A stretch of DNA of 64,000 nucleotides, taken from Lentimicrobiaceae bacterium (GTDB lineage: Bacteria; Bacteroidota; Bacteroidia; Bacteroidales; F082). The notes beneath the pieces were generated by a model. That model ran no database searches and was not told the origin of the DNA. It saw only the letters and a program-made list of their open reading frames with translations. Both the position numbers and the translations under genes were made by a program. This document shows positions 9,001 through 18,210 of this stretch, one piece after another; within the stretch, counting starts at the first letter, position 1, and each line of letters begins with the position of its first letter. The DNA lies in NCBI GenBank assembly GCA_015061365.1, contig SUWS01000006.1:1-64000 (forward strand). The letters are read 5' to 3'.

Positions 9001-10226
9001 AAAGCAGCAGGATACATAGGCATATCTAAAATATAAGGATCGGCACATAGAGCTGTTTCATCTATATTCAAACCATCATTACCGGCTGCAGCCACGAGAA
9101 CGCTGTTTTGGTAAGCCTGAGCTAAGACTTGTTCCAATGCTATTGAGTAAGCGTAAGTACCTATACTCATGCTGATGATGTCGGCACCATTGTCTTTAGC
9201 ATAGCTTATACCTTCAATAATGGTTGAGATAGAACCTGTTCCGTTGCTTTGCATAACGGTAACAGGCATGATACAAGTCTTAGGGTTGGCACCAACAACA
9301 CCAATGCCATTATCGCCAACGGCGGCAATAATACCGGCGCAGTGAGATCCGTGTCCGTTGTAGTCGTCAATGGTAGCTGTTTTATTAACGAAGTCGTAAC
9401 CGTGCAAGTCGTCTTTATAACCATTGCCGTCATCGTCGGAATTGTTCGCAATTTCATTAGGATTAGTCCAGATGTTAGCTGCGAGGTCAGGGTGTTCAAT
9501 ATCAACGCCTGTATCCAAGACAGCGATAATCATACGCTCGCCTTCTTCATTCTCGTCAATCTCCCAGATCTTGTCAATTTTGGTTGCTCCCAATCCCCAT
9601 TGATGTTTGTAGAATGGCTCATTATGATAAGCATCGTGGTTGTGATGATGATGGTGACCATGACCGCCATCTCTGTCATCATCGTCAGACGCCACAGGTG
9701 TGACGTCTCTACTTGGTGACTCTTCTATTCCCACAGAATAAATGAAATAGTTAGGTTCAGCAAACTCCACTTCATCCATTGCGTTAAACTCCTCGATGAG
9801 ATTGTCGGTGAGAGCGCGGATGTCGAATTCAGGCTGTCCGGCTTTGTCGGCAGGAGCGTTAATCTTCACAAGGCAGAGACGGCTCAGGTCACGTTCCACC
9901 ACATCACCGCCGTTATAGCTCTTTGAAGAACGCAGTTGGCGTTTAGGGTCGTCGTTAGGACAAAGTCTGTCGATAGAGACGAGTTCATATCTTTTCAGAA
10001 CTTTGTCAACGTTAGAGATACCTGTGCTTTTCAGATAGTTGTCTCTGTCATACTCCAAACCGAATGGAGTGTTGTCGGCGAACTTCACAATGATTTCGCC
10101 TTCCACTGAGTTGAAATGATTCATATAGTCGATCTTAACGACCTCATCATCGTTGTTCGTGCTCTGCGCATTAATCAATCCCACTCCCGAGATCATCAAT
10201 GCAATGAAAAGTAAAAACTTTCTCAT
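6051..10226 (-). CDS. Subtilisin-like (S8) serine protease with dockerin-like domain, cohesin-like segment and T9SS type A sorting domain
   Basis: 1391 aa; IAVLDTGVDIEHPDL, NGHGSHCAGIIAA, NGTSMACPLVAGG catalytic motifs; PGDANGSLAVDVADIVTVVSYIIG...AADINGDGEIDVMDIVGIVNIIISGKY dockerin; C-terminal YPNPFNSSINIPY...GIYIINMYVNGNMVQRSKVVYMK. Confidence 0.9.
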   Translation of the reverse strand: MRKFLLFIALMISGVGLINAQSTNNDDEVVKIDYMNHFNSVEGEIIVKFADNTPFGLEYDRDNYLKSTGISNVDKVLKRYELVSIDRLCPNDDPKRQLRSSKSYNGGDVVERDLSRLCLVKINAPADKAGQPEFDIRALTDNLIEEFNAMDEVEFAEPNYFIYSVGIEESPSRDVTPVASDDDDRDGGHGHHHHHNHDAYHNEPFYKHQWGLGATKIDKIWEIDENEEGERMIIAVLDTGVDIEHPDLAANIWTNPNEIANNSDDDGNGYKDDLHGYDFVNKTATIDDYNGHGSHCAGIIAAVGDNGIGVVGANPKTCIMPVTVMQSNGTGSISTIIEGISYAKDNGADIISMSIGTYAYSIALEQVLAQAYQNSVLVAAAGNDGLNIDETALCADPYILDMPMYPAAFTFVLGVQATMELEDGSYALAPFSNYDCDGPSFSAYSEEQLYNYELYAPGVGIVSTVQNGNYKYLNGTSMACPLVAGGISALLHAKPYASQEMLWGDLINTSGANVDFEACYNAGPAPAQLQMVTYELNDTEEGDGDLRPDAGETMLFYPTLRTTWGAAEDITYWIEFAEYEDETTIDFISNDNIDFGHNLSAYAKSKAVNPVILKINENVVDGRYINLVLKASCPNAEYVMEYPFTIQVENGVELGGMIMENTTLYPNVHYIVSSPLVVPEGITLTIMPGTVLKFKANSSFNAANGSLVCVGTPEQPIVFTMADLETAYMSSLMFNNNEVEYAIFEDLYINPQINSYYSINAAKLRNCVVRNCIAKSYLFAYTTFNNTNVYNNYGSPGVFVGSQKTNNSNHINNYSSWGGGDYIISAKATNNSNVFSNYYHDYNRMLSISYVSATPSVFIPENPNYLGTGRIDLADKNVLDFDHPLYPTGFGSLDLSNMLTRPSADAHGIVWKVLVNGKDAQDEFDEVVPLGVGRHKFEVYFNRPMDVAVAPMVAMGVRPPYTQVAIAEDGSWSADSTIYTVYLDLNASTVTDGLNRIYVANARDNEYFDIPVENMRFNVQVSAAGSMSVGFEATPGIGKVDLAWENDSTYFNDHLGWNMYRYQKDTRGVNTDTILVNTEMITDTTFTDFDVVPGERYYYFYKTLRTNLTESDASTNVSTVPLTAQPGDANGSLAVDVADIVTVVSYIIGDVPQPFVYGAADINGDGEIDVMDIVGIVNIIISGKYEADRVPVATAKYYIEDGILYVDTPVELGGVQIYINCEDEDDIEILSAMDKFEQVGQFVADGRYMFMAYSLSGQKLDAGKHAIMRINYGDVDEMILADVNGSNVLAIEETLGVDTENEIYALNAPYPNPFNSSINIPYIVGDKSGDITLTITNIMGQEVANINLGTQSRGKYNYEWQPKSDIPTGIYIINMYVNGNMVQRSKVVYMK

Positions 10227-10262
10227 AATGTTTATTTTTTAATGGTTAATTTCTTTTTTTAA

Positions 10263-10346
10263 AGTCAACAGTTTATAGTTTATAGTTCATAGTTTATAGT
10301 AGTTCAAAGTTCAAAGTTCAGAGTTCTTAGTTCAGATTCTCAGATT
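10263..10346. repeat. Heptad arrays (GTTTATA / GTTCAAA families) upstream of the subtilase
   Basis: gtttata gtttata gttcata gtttata gta gttcaaa gttcaaa gttcaga gttc; same block at 60160-60240. Confidence 0.85.
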
Positions 10347-10353
10347 TATTAAT

Positions 10354-10470
10354 AAAAAAAGGTGCGGCATTACCTTACTCCATTCAAAGGTATCGCCAAA
10401 CACCTACACCAATAAGCAAGATAGCACCGCACCAACAGGCGCAGCCTACTTATTGCTATTACTGGTGAAT
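10354..10470 (-). ncRNA. Candidate structured leader RNA / sRNA ending in an intrinsic terminator
   Basis: On - strand: CAATAAG..GCGCC-tgtt-GGTGC..CTTATTG hairpin, then GGTG-ttt-GGC-gat-ACCTT-loop-AAGGT-aat-GCC-g-CACC followed by TTTTTTT; upstream - strand TACATTTG at 10601-10608. Confidence 0.45.
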
Positions 10471-10671
10471 TCTAATAAAATTGGCGATTTTATGAATGCA
10501 TAAGCAAAAAGTAAACTTCTATTATAATATGTCTAAAAACCTAAATCTCTGTTTCTTAATGTATGTTTTAAAGTTTTATAATTCGTTTTTATATCATCTG
10601 CAAATGTAAAATAATTTTTGATATGAGATAAGGCACGAGAATATTTTTTTTAATTGAAAGATTATCTCAAC

Positions 10672-10732
10672 AATCATTAATTGTTAATTGTTAACTGTCA
10701 ATTGTTAACTGTCAATTGTCAACTGTTAACTC
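10672..10732. repeat. Heptad array (AATTGTT/AACTGTC family)
   Basis: aattgtt aattgtt aactgtc aattgtt aactgtc aattgtc aactgtt. Confidence 0.85.
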
Positions 10733-10752
10733 ATGTCTGCATTACGTTCTTC

Positions 10753-10825
10753 CTATAAAAACAAATATCTTCTCAAAGATAAAATCATAAATCACCTGCA
10801 AAGCAATTTATAGAAGTCCCCTAAA
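10753..10825. mobile_element. Truncated copy of the 24378-24586 MITE-like element (opposite orientation)
   Basis: ctataaaaacaaatatcttctcaaagataaaatcataaatcacctgcaaagcaatttatagaagtccccta. Confidence 0.65.
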
Positions 10826-10851
10826 ATCATAAATCACTATGTTTGTTTATC

Positions 10852-10935
10852 GTAGAGACGTGACACTAATATGGTTGGTAATTCCTTGATATAAAAACGA
10901 CCTAAACATTTTTCAACCATATTATGGCGCGTCTC
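10852..10935. repeat. GTAGAGACG...CGTCTC hairpin element, AATATGGTTG type
   Basis: Near-identical to 135-218. Confidence 0.85.
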
Positions 10936-10967
10936 AAAAAATATATTTTTAAAGGTGTAATGTGTCA

Positions 10968-11024
10968 GAGACGCACCAATTACACCGTGTTTATTTTTGC
11001 AGGTGTAATGTGTCACGTCTCTAC
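10968..11024. repeat. GAGACG...CGTCTCTAC hairpin element, ATTACACC type
   Basis: gagacgcaccaattacaccgtg...aggtgtaatgtgtcacgtctctac; same stem type as 51125-51278. Confidence 0.8.
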
Positions 11025-11070
11025 ATTAATTCTCAAAATTCTCAGTTTTTCAGATTCTCAAATTTTTTCT

Positions 11071-11589
11071 TTAGAAAAACGAGACGATAATATCTTTTAT
11101 CACTACAAAACCAACGACTAAGGAGTAAACTACCTTCAACAATGTTCCTGCCACGAAACCTACGAAAGATCCGAAGGCAGAACGCCATGCGAGTGTGTCA
11201 TCAACGCCACTCATCTTCTCCCCTATGTATGCTCCAACAAAAGGACCGGCAATGATACCGATAATACCAAAAGGTCCGATAACAATTCCTAATAAAGGTA
11301 AAACCAACACACCTATTATTAATCCTATGGTGCTTCCCCGAACTCCGGCTTTGGTCCCTCCGAACTTCTTCGTTCCCCAAATAGGAACAAAATAATCTAA
11401 AATTGTTATCAAAAGACATACAATTCCATAGATAATTAACACCTCAGAATCGTAATTTATCCCAGTAAAAAAATGAATTAATATCATCGCGGCATAACTG
11501 ATAGGCACACCAGGTAAACCCGGCACTACGTCACCGATAATTCCTACAATGATACAAACGACTGCTAATAAATAAATTAAAAATTCCAT
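11071..11589 (-). CDS. DUF456 family membrane protein
   Basis: 172 aa; GDVVPGLPGVPISYAAMI and GxxxGxxxGP(F/I)G glycine-rich TM repeats typical of DUF456. Confidence 0.8.
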   Translation of the reverse strand: MEFLIYLLAVVCIIVGIIGDVVPGLPGVPISYAAMILIHFFTGINYDSEVLIIYGIVCLLITILDYFVPIWGTKKFGGTKAGVRGSTIGLIIGVLVLPLLGIVIGPFGIIGIIAGPFVGAYIGEKMSGVDDTLAWRSAFGSFVGFVAGTLLKVVYSLVVGFVVIKDIIVSFF

Positions 11590-11691
11590 AACATTAAATT
11601 TACTACTTCCAATATTTTTTTAACATACTACACATAAAAAATTAACATACTACAAAGATACATTTATTTTCGAAACCATTGAATTTTTTCC

Positions 11692-11699
11692 TAATTTTG
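11692..11699 (+). promoter_or_regulatory. Bacteroidetes -7 promoter motif (TAATTTTG)
   Basis: TAnnTTTG upstream of CDS 11722. Confidence 0.4.
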
Positions 11700-11721
11700 C
11701 AGTAACCACAATCCAACAATT

Positions 11722-12555
11722 ATGAAACGAATTGCTTTAACGAATTTATTATTGCTGTTTGTCACCATCGACTTGTATGCATGGGACATCACAAACTCTG
11801 TTGGCGGAAGAACCAATTCGCTCGGAAAATGCTCCGTGGCGTTATCCGATTTCTGGTCACTACACAACAACCCAGCAGGTTTTACTACAAGAAAAGATTT
11901 AAGTATCGGCATTTCTTACGGAAACAGATTCCTATTAAAAGAACTAAGTAACAAAGATGCCGGCATATTACTCCCTATTAATATAGGTACTATCGGAATT
12001 TCATTCTCGCAATTCGGCTACGAACATTATAATGAGAATCTGTTCGGTTTGGGATTGTCGAGAAGTTTCGGTCAGAATCTCAGAATCGGACTAAAACTAT
12101 ATTATATGTCAATCAGATTCTCCGAGGAATATGAGAACAGATCAGTCCCGACTTTCGACTTAGGAATACAATATCAGATAAACAAGTCATTATGTTTAGG
12201 TGCTTATATCTTTAATCCCATTAATGTCAGGATTGGAAGCCTTAATAAAGATAAGGTTCCTATAATCATGAGGTTTGGATTCGCCTATCATATTGTTGAC
12301 GAATTTATGATATGCGGCGAGATAGAGGAAAATTTCGATGACGACTTCTCATTCAGATTCGGATTGGAATATGAGGTATATAAAAACGTCTTTGTCAGAA
12401 GCGGTTTCTATCTTATGCCTTGCTTGTTTACATTTGGAATTGGATATGACTACAAACGCTTTGTGGTTGATGTAGCCGCACAGATGAATCAGGATTTGGG
12501 AGTATCTATGAGTTGCAGTATGATATTCAAGATGAACGGAATAAATAAAATGTGA
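11722..12555 (+). CDS. Outer-membrane beta-barrel protein (PorV/PorQ-like superfamily, hypothetical)
   Basis: 277 aa; signal peptide, GGRTNSLGKCSVALSDFWSLHNNPAG motif, alternating beta-strand pattern. Confidence 0.55.
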   Translation: MKRIALTNLLLLFVTIDLYAWDITNSVGGRTNSLGKCSVALSDFWSLHNNPAGFTTRKDLSIGISYGNRFLLKELSNKDAGILLPINIGTIGISFSQFGYEHYNENLFGLGLSRSFGQNLRIGLKLYYMSIRFSEEYENRSVPTFDLGIQYQINKSLCLGAYIFNPINVRIGSLNKDKVPIIMRFGFAYHIVDEFMICGEIEENFDDDFSFRFGLEYEVYKNVFVRSGFYLMPCLFTFGIGYDYKRFVVDVAAQMNQDLGVSMSCSMIFKMNGINKM

Positions 12556-12569
12556 TGAGGAGTCTTGCC

Positions 12570-14660
12570 ATGAAGAAAATATTTCTCCTAATGATGATGT
12601 TCTTTATTTGTACAGATTGTATATCACAAATAAACAACGATTTAATCATTGAACAAATTGAACGTATGTCGGAAGACAGCAACGACGAAGAGAACGATTA
12701 TTCTGAACTAATAGAGGCATATTGGGAACTTCTTGAAAACCCGTTAAACATCAATGGTGATGACATCGACCAACTTGCCGAGTTTAGGTTTATAAGTGTA
12801 TTTCAATTAGAGAAAATAAAATCATACATAAAGGAGTATGGCGACATCCAATTTATTGAAGAGTTGTATGAGATTGAAGGCATGGATGACAAAAGTATTG
12901 AGATGATAAAAGACATAATATGTTTTGAAGAAAGTAAAAAGAAAGAAATGAGGTTCACCGACTTAAAATACGGAAAACACAAAGTGATAACTCAGGTGGA
13001 TCAATGTCTTAACAAGAAGAAGGGATATTATGGAGTAGAAGATTCACTTTTGTATCAGAATCCCAATTCAATATATTTGGGTAGTCCGCAGAGATTTTAC
13101 CTCAGATACAATTACACATACAAAGATAAATTAGAATATGGTTTTGTAGTGGAGAAAGATCCTGGAGAATACTTGTTTAAAAGTAACGTAAATGACTCTC
13201 TAATAGCGTTACTTGGGGACAAATGTTATACTGGATTTGACTTCTGTACATTTCATATATCTGTTCATAATTTTGGTTTTTTGTTTGAGACAGTGGTCAT
13301 TGGAGATTATAAGATCTCCTTTGGCCAAGGTCTTTGCATGGGTTCTGGAATGGCTTTTACTTCAAAAGGCGGGACGCTTCTCAGAAGGGGGAAAAAAATC
13401 TCCCCAAGTAAATCCGCAAATGAAGCGTATTATCTGAGAGGTGTCGCAACCACATTAAAATACAGTGATTTCGAATTATGTATGTTTTATTCCAATAAAA
13501 AAACCGATGCTAATATCGTGACGTACGACAGTTTAACGGAAACACCTTTAGAAATAAGCAGTCTGCAACAAACCGGACTTCATCGTACATACAATGAAAT
13601 GATTGATAGAAAAGTGATTCGTCAACAACTATACGGACTTAATCTAAGTTATAGGAACTCTAATTTTCAGTTAGGATACACATTACATAAGACTGATTTA
13701 AGCGCGGAACTGAATCCCGACAATAACCTTTATAACTTGTTTTATTTCAGAGGAAATAATATCATCAATCAGAGTTTGGATTTTTATTATGTCCTTGACA
13801 AGATACTGTTTTACGGAGAAGCCGCCATGAGTGGTAACAAAGGATTGGCTGGATTGGCAGGCGTCTCGTTTCAACCTAAAGGTTACATCGACTTCAATAT
13901 GCTATACCGTAACTATGCAAAAGATTATCAATGTCTTTATAGCAACGCATATTCAGCGGGAAGCAGTGCACGTAATGAGGAAGGATGGTATTTAAGCAGT
14001 TGTATATCTGTCGCTTCAAATTGGAAATATATCACAAGCATTGACTTCTACAAATCAAATTGGTTCAGAAGCACGGCACACTCACCAAGTCATGGTTACG
14101 ATTTCGACACGCAGATGAATTATCAGCCAAATAGTAACACATTGTTTTTCATTGAATATAGAAACAGGAACAAGATGAAGAATACGAGTAGGACAGATAT
14201 TTTCCAGAGATTTCTTATTGAGGAAAAATATAATATGATCAGGTTTCATGCGGCATATCAGATAACGGATGATATAACTTTGAAGAATCGTGTCGAATAT
14301 CACTTCAATACCAACGAAGATGGGAAATACAACTCATATCTGATATATCAGGATATACTGTATAATCCAATTGATAAACATTATAATATTGCTTTCAGGT
14401 ATGAAATATTCAATGCTGAAGAAGGTAGCGTTTATGCTTACGAAAACGATGTGTTATACGCTTTCGCTGTCGGAGGGTTGTCGGGAAAAGGAATCAGGAG
14501 TTATTTAGTCGGCAAGATTAAAGTATTGGAACGGATTCAGATTTCAGGGAAAATAGGCCTCACGATTTACGACAATAAAACTGAAATAGGTTCAGGATTA
14601 GAAACGATATACAACAATTGGCGATGTGACTGCAAATTACAGTTGATATGGAGTTTATAG
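12570..14660 (+). CDS. Helix-hairpin-helix N-terminal domain protein with outer-membrane barrel-like C-terminus
   Basis: ORF from 12552; likely start MKKIFLLMMM; ENPLNINGDDIDQLAEFRFISVFQLEKIKSYIKEYGDIQFIEELYEIEGMDDKSIEMIKDII. Confidence 0.6.
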   Translation: MKKIFLLMMMFFICTDCISQINNDLIIEQIERMSEDSNDEENDYSELIEAYWELLENPLNINGDDIDQLAEFRFISVFQLEKIKSYIKEYGDIQFIEELYEIEGMDDKSIEMIKDIICFEESKKKEMRFTDLKYGKHKVITQVDQCLNKKKGYYGVEDSLLYQNPNSIYLGSPQRFYLRYNYTYKDKLEYGFVVEKDPGEYLFKSNVNDSLIALLGDKCYTGFDFCTFHISVHNFGFLFETVVIGDYKISFGQGLCMGSGMAFTSKGGTLLRRGKKISPSKSANEAYYLRGVATTLKYSDFELCMFYSNKKTDANIVTYDSLTETPLEISSLQQTGLHRTYNEMIDRKVIRQQLYGLNLSYRNSNFQLGYTLHKTDLSAELNPDNNLYNLFYFRGNNIINQSLDFYYVLDKILFYGEAAMSGNKGLAGLAGVSFQPKGYIDFNMLYRNYAKDYQCLYSNAYSAGSSARNEEGWYLSSCISVASNWKYITSIDFYKSNWFRSTAHSPSHGYDFDTQMNYQPNSNTLFFIEYRNRNKMKNTSRTDIFQRFLIEEKYNMIRFHAAYQITDDITLKNRVEYHFNTNEDGKYNSYLIYQDILYNPIDKHYNIAFRYEIFNAEEGSVYAYENDVLYAFAVGGLSGKGIRSYLVGKIKVLERIQISGKIGLTIYDNKTEIGSGLETIYNNWRCDCKLQLIWSL

Positions 14661-14747
14661 GTATATTCTTTATCATTGCAATTATTATTTTGATGGAAAA
14701 ATAATAATATAAGGGATAATCATCAGGAATATCTCGGAAAAAAATCC

Positions 14748-14755
14748 TATCTTTG
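14748..14755 (+). promoter_or_regulatory. Bacteroidetes -7 promoter motif (TATCTTTG)
   Basis: TAnnTTTG upstream of CDS 14780. Confidence 0.45.
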
Positions 14756-14779
14756 TAAAAATTAAAATCATTAAGAAAT

Positions 14780-15631
14780 ATGGAATACTCACAACAATCA
14801 AACAACCGCAACAACAACGACTTGAGAAAGTACACGCCTATTTTTATAATAGTAGGTATTGTTTTTTTACTAATCTTATTCTGGGGCAGAATCACCAAAA
14901 CAATTCCAGCCGGTCACGGAGGAGTATTGTTCCGCTTATTTGGCGGCGGTGTTGATGTGACAAGAACATACGAAGAAGGTTTCCACTTTATCGCGCCATG
15001 GAACACAATGTATGTTTATGAGACACGTCAACAGGAAATCTCAGAAGAGATGAGTGCATTATCATCTAACGGTTTGGAGATCAAGATTGAATTCTCAGCT
15101 TGGTATCAACCTAAATGGGATGAATTAGGAGAATTACATGGAAGGATCGGAACCAACTATCTCACGAGAATTGTTGTTCCTGCGATGCGTTCGGCAGCGA
15201 GAAGTGTCGTTGGTCGTTACACACCAGAACAGATTTATTCGACAAAGCGTGACGCCATCCAAGAAGAAATTTTCGTCGAGACAAAAAAACTTTTGGACGA
15301 GCAATACGTTCAACTTAATCAGGTTCTTATCCGTTCGGTGACCTTGCCTCCTACCATCAAGTCGGCTATCGAAAGCAAACTTAAGCAAGAACAAGAAGCA
15401 CTTGAGTATGAATTCAAACTCGAGAAAGCCGCTCAAGAAGCAGAACGTCAGCGTGTAGAAGCCGAAGGTAAAGCAAAGGCTAACAGCATTGTAAGCGCAA
15501 GTATCACCGACAAGATTCTCCGCGATAAAGGTATTGAAGCTACCTTGAAACTCGCCGAATCACCAAACTCCAAGGTCGTCATCATTGGCGGAAACGATGG
15601 AATGCCGATTATTTTAGGAGACGTAAAATAA
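14780..15631 (+). CDS. SPFH/prohibitin (band 7) family protein
   Basis: 283 aa; IPAGHGGVLFRLFGGGVDVTRTYEEGFHFIAPWNTMYVYETRQQE and RQRVEAEGKAKANSI. Confidence 0.9.
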   Translation: MEYSQQSNNRNNNDLRKYTPIFIIVGIVFLLILFWGRITKTIPAGHGGVLFRLFGGGVDVTRTYEEGFHFIAPWNTMYVYETRQQEISEEMSALSSNGLEIKIEFSAWYQPKWDELGELHGRIGTNYLTRIVVPAMRSAARSVVGRYTPEQIYSTKRDAIQEEIFVETKKLLDEQYVQLNQVLIRSVTLPPTIKSAIESKLKQEQEALEYEFKLEKAAQEAERQRVEAEGKAKANSIVSASITDKILRDKGIEATLKLAESPNSKVVIIGGNDGMPIILGDVK

Positions 15632-15716
15632 TAGAACTCTGGAATTTAGAATTCTGGGACTTTAGAATTAGGAGTTAGGATTATTTCCTAAATCCTAATT
15701 CCTAATAAAAAAGATT

Positions 15717-16187
15717 ATGGCAAAGGAAAAAACACAGAATAAGATCCACATCAAAAACAAAAGAGTATCTTTTGAATACTTTGTCATCGATACTTATACA
15801 GCTGGTATCGTGCTGACAGGAACAGAAATTAAAAGCATAAGAGAGGGAAAAGCCAGCCTCGCTGATTCATACTGCACCTTCAAAAACAACGAACTTTTCG
15901 TCATAGGAATGCACATAGCAGAATACTCTCACGGAACCTACAACAACCACGACCCGAAAAGAGAACGTAAACTATTACTTACAAGAAGAGAACTTAACAA
16001 ACTTAAAACCAAGTCAAACGAAAAAGGTTTCACTATCGTTCCGACAGAAATGTTTATCAACGACAATGGATTAGCAAAGGTGACTGTAGCTTTAGCAAAA
16101 GGTAAGCATTTCTACGATAAACGTGACAACCTTAAAGATAAGGATAACAAGAAAGAAATAGAAAGAGCTAAATATAAATATGATTAA
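15717..16187 (+). CDS. smpB: SsrA-binding protein SmpB
   Basis: 156 aa; [64 protein letters not shown]. Confidence 0.97.
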   Translation: MAKEKTQNKIHIKNKRVSFEYFVIDTYTAGIVLTGTEIKSIREGKASLADSYCTFKNNELFVIGMHIAEYSHGTYNNHDPKRERKLLLTRRELNKLKTKSNEKGFTIVPTEMFINDNGLAKVTVALAKGKHFYDKRDNLKDKDNKKEIERAKYKYD

Positions 16188-16725
16188 AATGAAAAAGATT
16201 AGAATGATATTGGCGATAATTGGACTTATTGTCGTAAACGTCGCTAATGCGCAAGAATCCACAGCTAAGAAAATCAATTGGATGAGTTTTGAAGAAGCAG
16301 TAAAACTCAACGAGACAACGCCAAAGAAGATCTTCATCGATGTATATACCGACTGGTGCGGATGGTGTACCAAAATGGATCAAACAACATTTATCGACCC
16401 TTCCATCGTTGAATACATTAATGAAAACTATTATGCTGTAAAGTTCGACGCCGAACAAGCCGCTCCTATAGAATTTATGGGTCACACTTTCGTTAATCAA
16501 AACCCTGACGGACCAAGAAAAGGAACTCATCAACTTGCACAGGCATTGTTACAAGGTAAGATGTCATATCCATCATACGTCTTTATGAATGAAAAGAATC
16601 AGGTGTTGACAATAGTTCCAGGATATGCCCAAGCAAAAGAGTTCTTACCTATATTGAAATATTTTGGCACTGACGCATTCTTGACAACATCATGGGAAGA
16701 TTATTCCAAAAATCAAGAACAATAA
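16180..16725 (+). CDS. Secreted thioredoxin-fold protein (WCGWC)
   Basis: 181 aa; [21 protein letters not shown]. Confidence 0.85.
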   Translation: MIKMKKIRMILAIIGLIVVNVANAQESTAKKINWMSFEEAVKLNETTPKKIFIDVYTDWCGWCTKMDQTTFIDPSIVEYINENYYAVKFDAEQAAPIEFMGHTFVNQNPDGPRKGTHQLAQALLQGKMSYPSYVFMNEKNQVLTIVPGYAQAKEFLPILKYFGTDAFLTTSWEDYSKNQEQ

Positions 16726-16737
16726 TATAAATTTATC

Positions 16738-18210
16738 ATGTACAAATACATCTGGATATTGATTTTAGGAATCACGGTCGCATTTGCCTCATGCAAAAAA
16801 CCTGATGAGTTCAGCGACGACAACTCACTCAAATTAGCATTCTCGTCCGACACCATCACTTTCGACACCGTCTTTACCACAATAGGCTCGTCTACTCGTC
16901 ACCTTATGATTTATAATAACAACACGGAAAACCTTAAAATAAGCTCTATACGATTAGAAGGCGGCAACCAATCTCAGTTCACTATTAATGTTGACGGAGA
17001 ATCTGGCTATGATTTCTCTGACATAGAGATTTATTCAAAAGATAGTCTGTATGTTTTCATCAGAGTGACAGTCAATCCCGATGATCAAAACACGCCTTTC
17101 TTTGTTGAAGACAGACTGATATTCGAAACTAATAATAATGAGCAGATTGTCAATCTTACAGCATACGGGCAAAACGCAAATTATATCATAGCCGACCAGT
17201 ATATCAACGGTTTCCCTAAATTTAAAATCGTCGCCGACAGTCTCCAAGTGACACGTTGGACTGCGGAGAGACCATACGTCATTTACGGTTACGCATTGAT
17301 AAATTCGTATGGTACTTTAGTAATCGAGCCTGGTACACAAGTTCACTTCCACAATGGGGGAGGCTTATGGGCATATAGCGAAGGACAATTACGTGTTGAA
17401 GGATCACCTGAAAATCCTGTTGTATTCCAAGGAGATAGATTGGAAGCATATTATGATGACGAACCTGGTCAATGGGACAGAATCTGGTTGATGGAAGCTC
17501 GTGAAGGTTATGGACATTCCATAAACTACGCCATTATCAAAAACGGATTTATCGGTATTCAGGCTCAGACGTTCTTAAAGAACAATATGGCTCCGTTAAA
17601 TATCAACAACACCATCATTGACAATCACACTGGTATGGGAATATATTCCAACTTGTATAATTTGAAAGCAACTAATTTCGTGATTTCCAATTGCGGCAGC
17701 TACGGCATTGCTCTTACCGGCGGCGGAGAATATGTCTTCGAACAAGGAACTGTTGCGAACTACTGGAACAAAGGAACTCGAACAACACCATCACTGTTCT
17801 TCAACAATGTTTATCAAAGTCCACTCGATGGCTACGGTTATGCCTATAATTTCTATTTCGAAATGAATAACTGCATCCTTTACGGAAACAAAGATGATGA
17901 ATTCAATACGGATTTTTATCCTGGACCTGATACAACTTACTACTTCAACAACAGTTTGTTAAAGACCATGAGAAGAAATGGCGAGACATTCAATAATTAT
18001 ACTGAATGCTTATTTAATAAGGATCCGAAATTCATCAACAAAGATTATGATTACCATCTCGACAGTTTATCACCTGCCATCGGAATCGGAAATCCATTGT
18101 ATTCAACAGGTCAGTTACAATTCGATTTAGACGGAGTTGCCAGAGGTAATCATCCAGACGCAGGTGCATACCAATATGTTCCTATCGTTGAAGAGAGGTT
18201 TCGTAAATAG
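16738..18210 (+). CDS. Right-handed beta-helix lipoprotein, hypothetical
   Basis: 490 aa; lipobox FASCKK; VHFHNGGGLWAYSEGQLRVEGSPENPVVFQGDR... Confidence 0.7.
   Translation: MYKYIWILILGITVAFASCKKPDEFSDDNSLKLAFSSDTITFDTVFTTIGSSTRHLMIYNNNTENLKISSIRLEGGNQSQFTINVDGESGYDFSDIEIYSKDSLYVFIRVTVNPDDQNTPFFVEDRLIFETNNNEQIVNLTAYGQNANYIIADQYINGFPKFKIVADSLQVTRWTAERPYVIYGYALINSYGTLVIEPGTQVHFHNGGGLWAYSEGQLRVEGSPENPVVFQGDRLEAYYDDEPGQWDRIWLMEAREGYGHSINYAIIKNGFIGIQAQTFLKNNMAPLNINNTIIDNHTGMGIYSNLYNLKATNFVISNCGSYGIALTGGGEYVFEQGTVANYWNKGTRTTPSLFFNNVYQSPLDGYGYAYNFYFEMNNCILYGNKDDEFNTDFYPGPDTTYYFNNSLLKTMRRNGETFNNYTECLFNKDPKFINKDYDYHLDSLSPAIGIGNPLYSTGQLQFDLDGVARGNHPDAGAYQYVPIVEERFRK

Noticed and set aside
9249-9719. 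156-aa + strand ORF antisense to the subtilase
   Set aside because: Lies opposite a well-supported protease domain; composition reflects antisense of conserved codons, no RBS or family match.
10361-10433. 73-nt - strand stretch with a 7-bp acceptor-like stem (GGTGCGG/CCGCACC), considered as a tRNA
   Set aside because: No TTCGA-type T-loop, no recognisable D-arm or anticodon arm; better explained as terminator/leader RNA.
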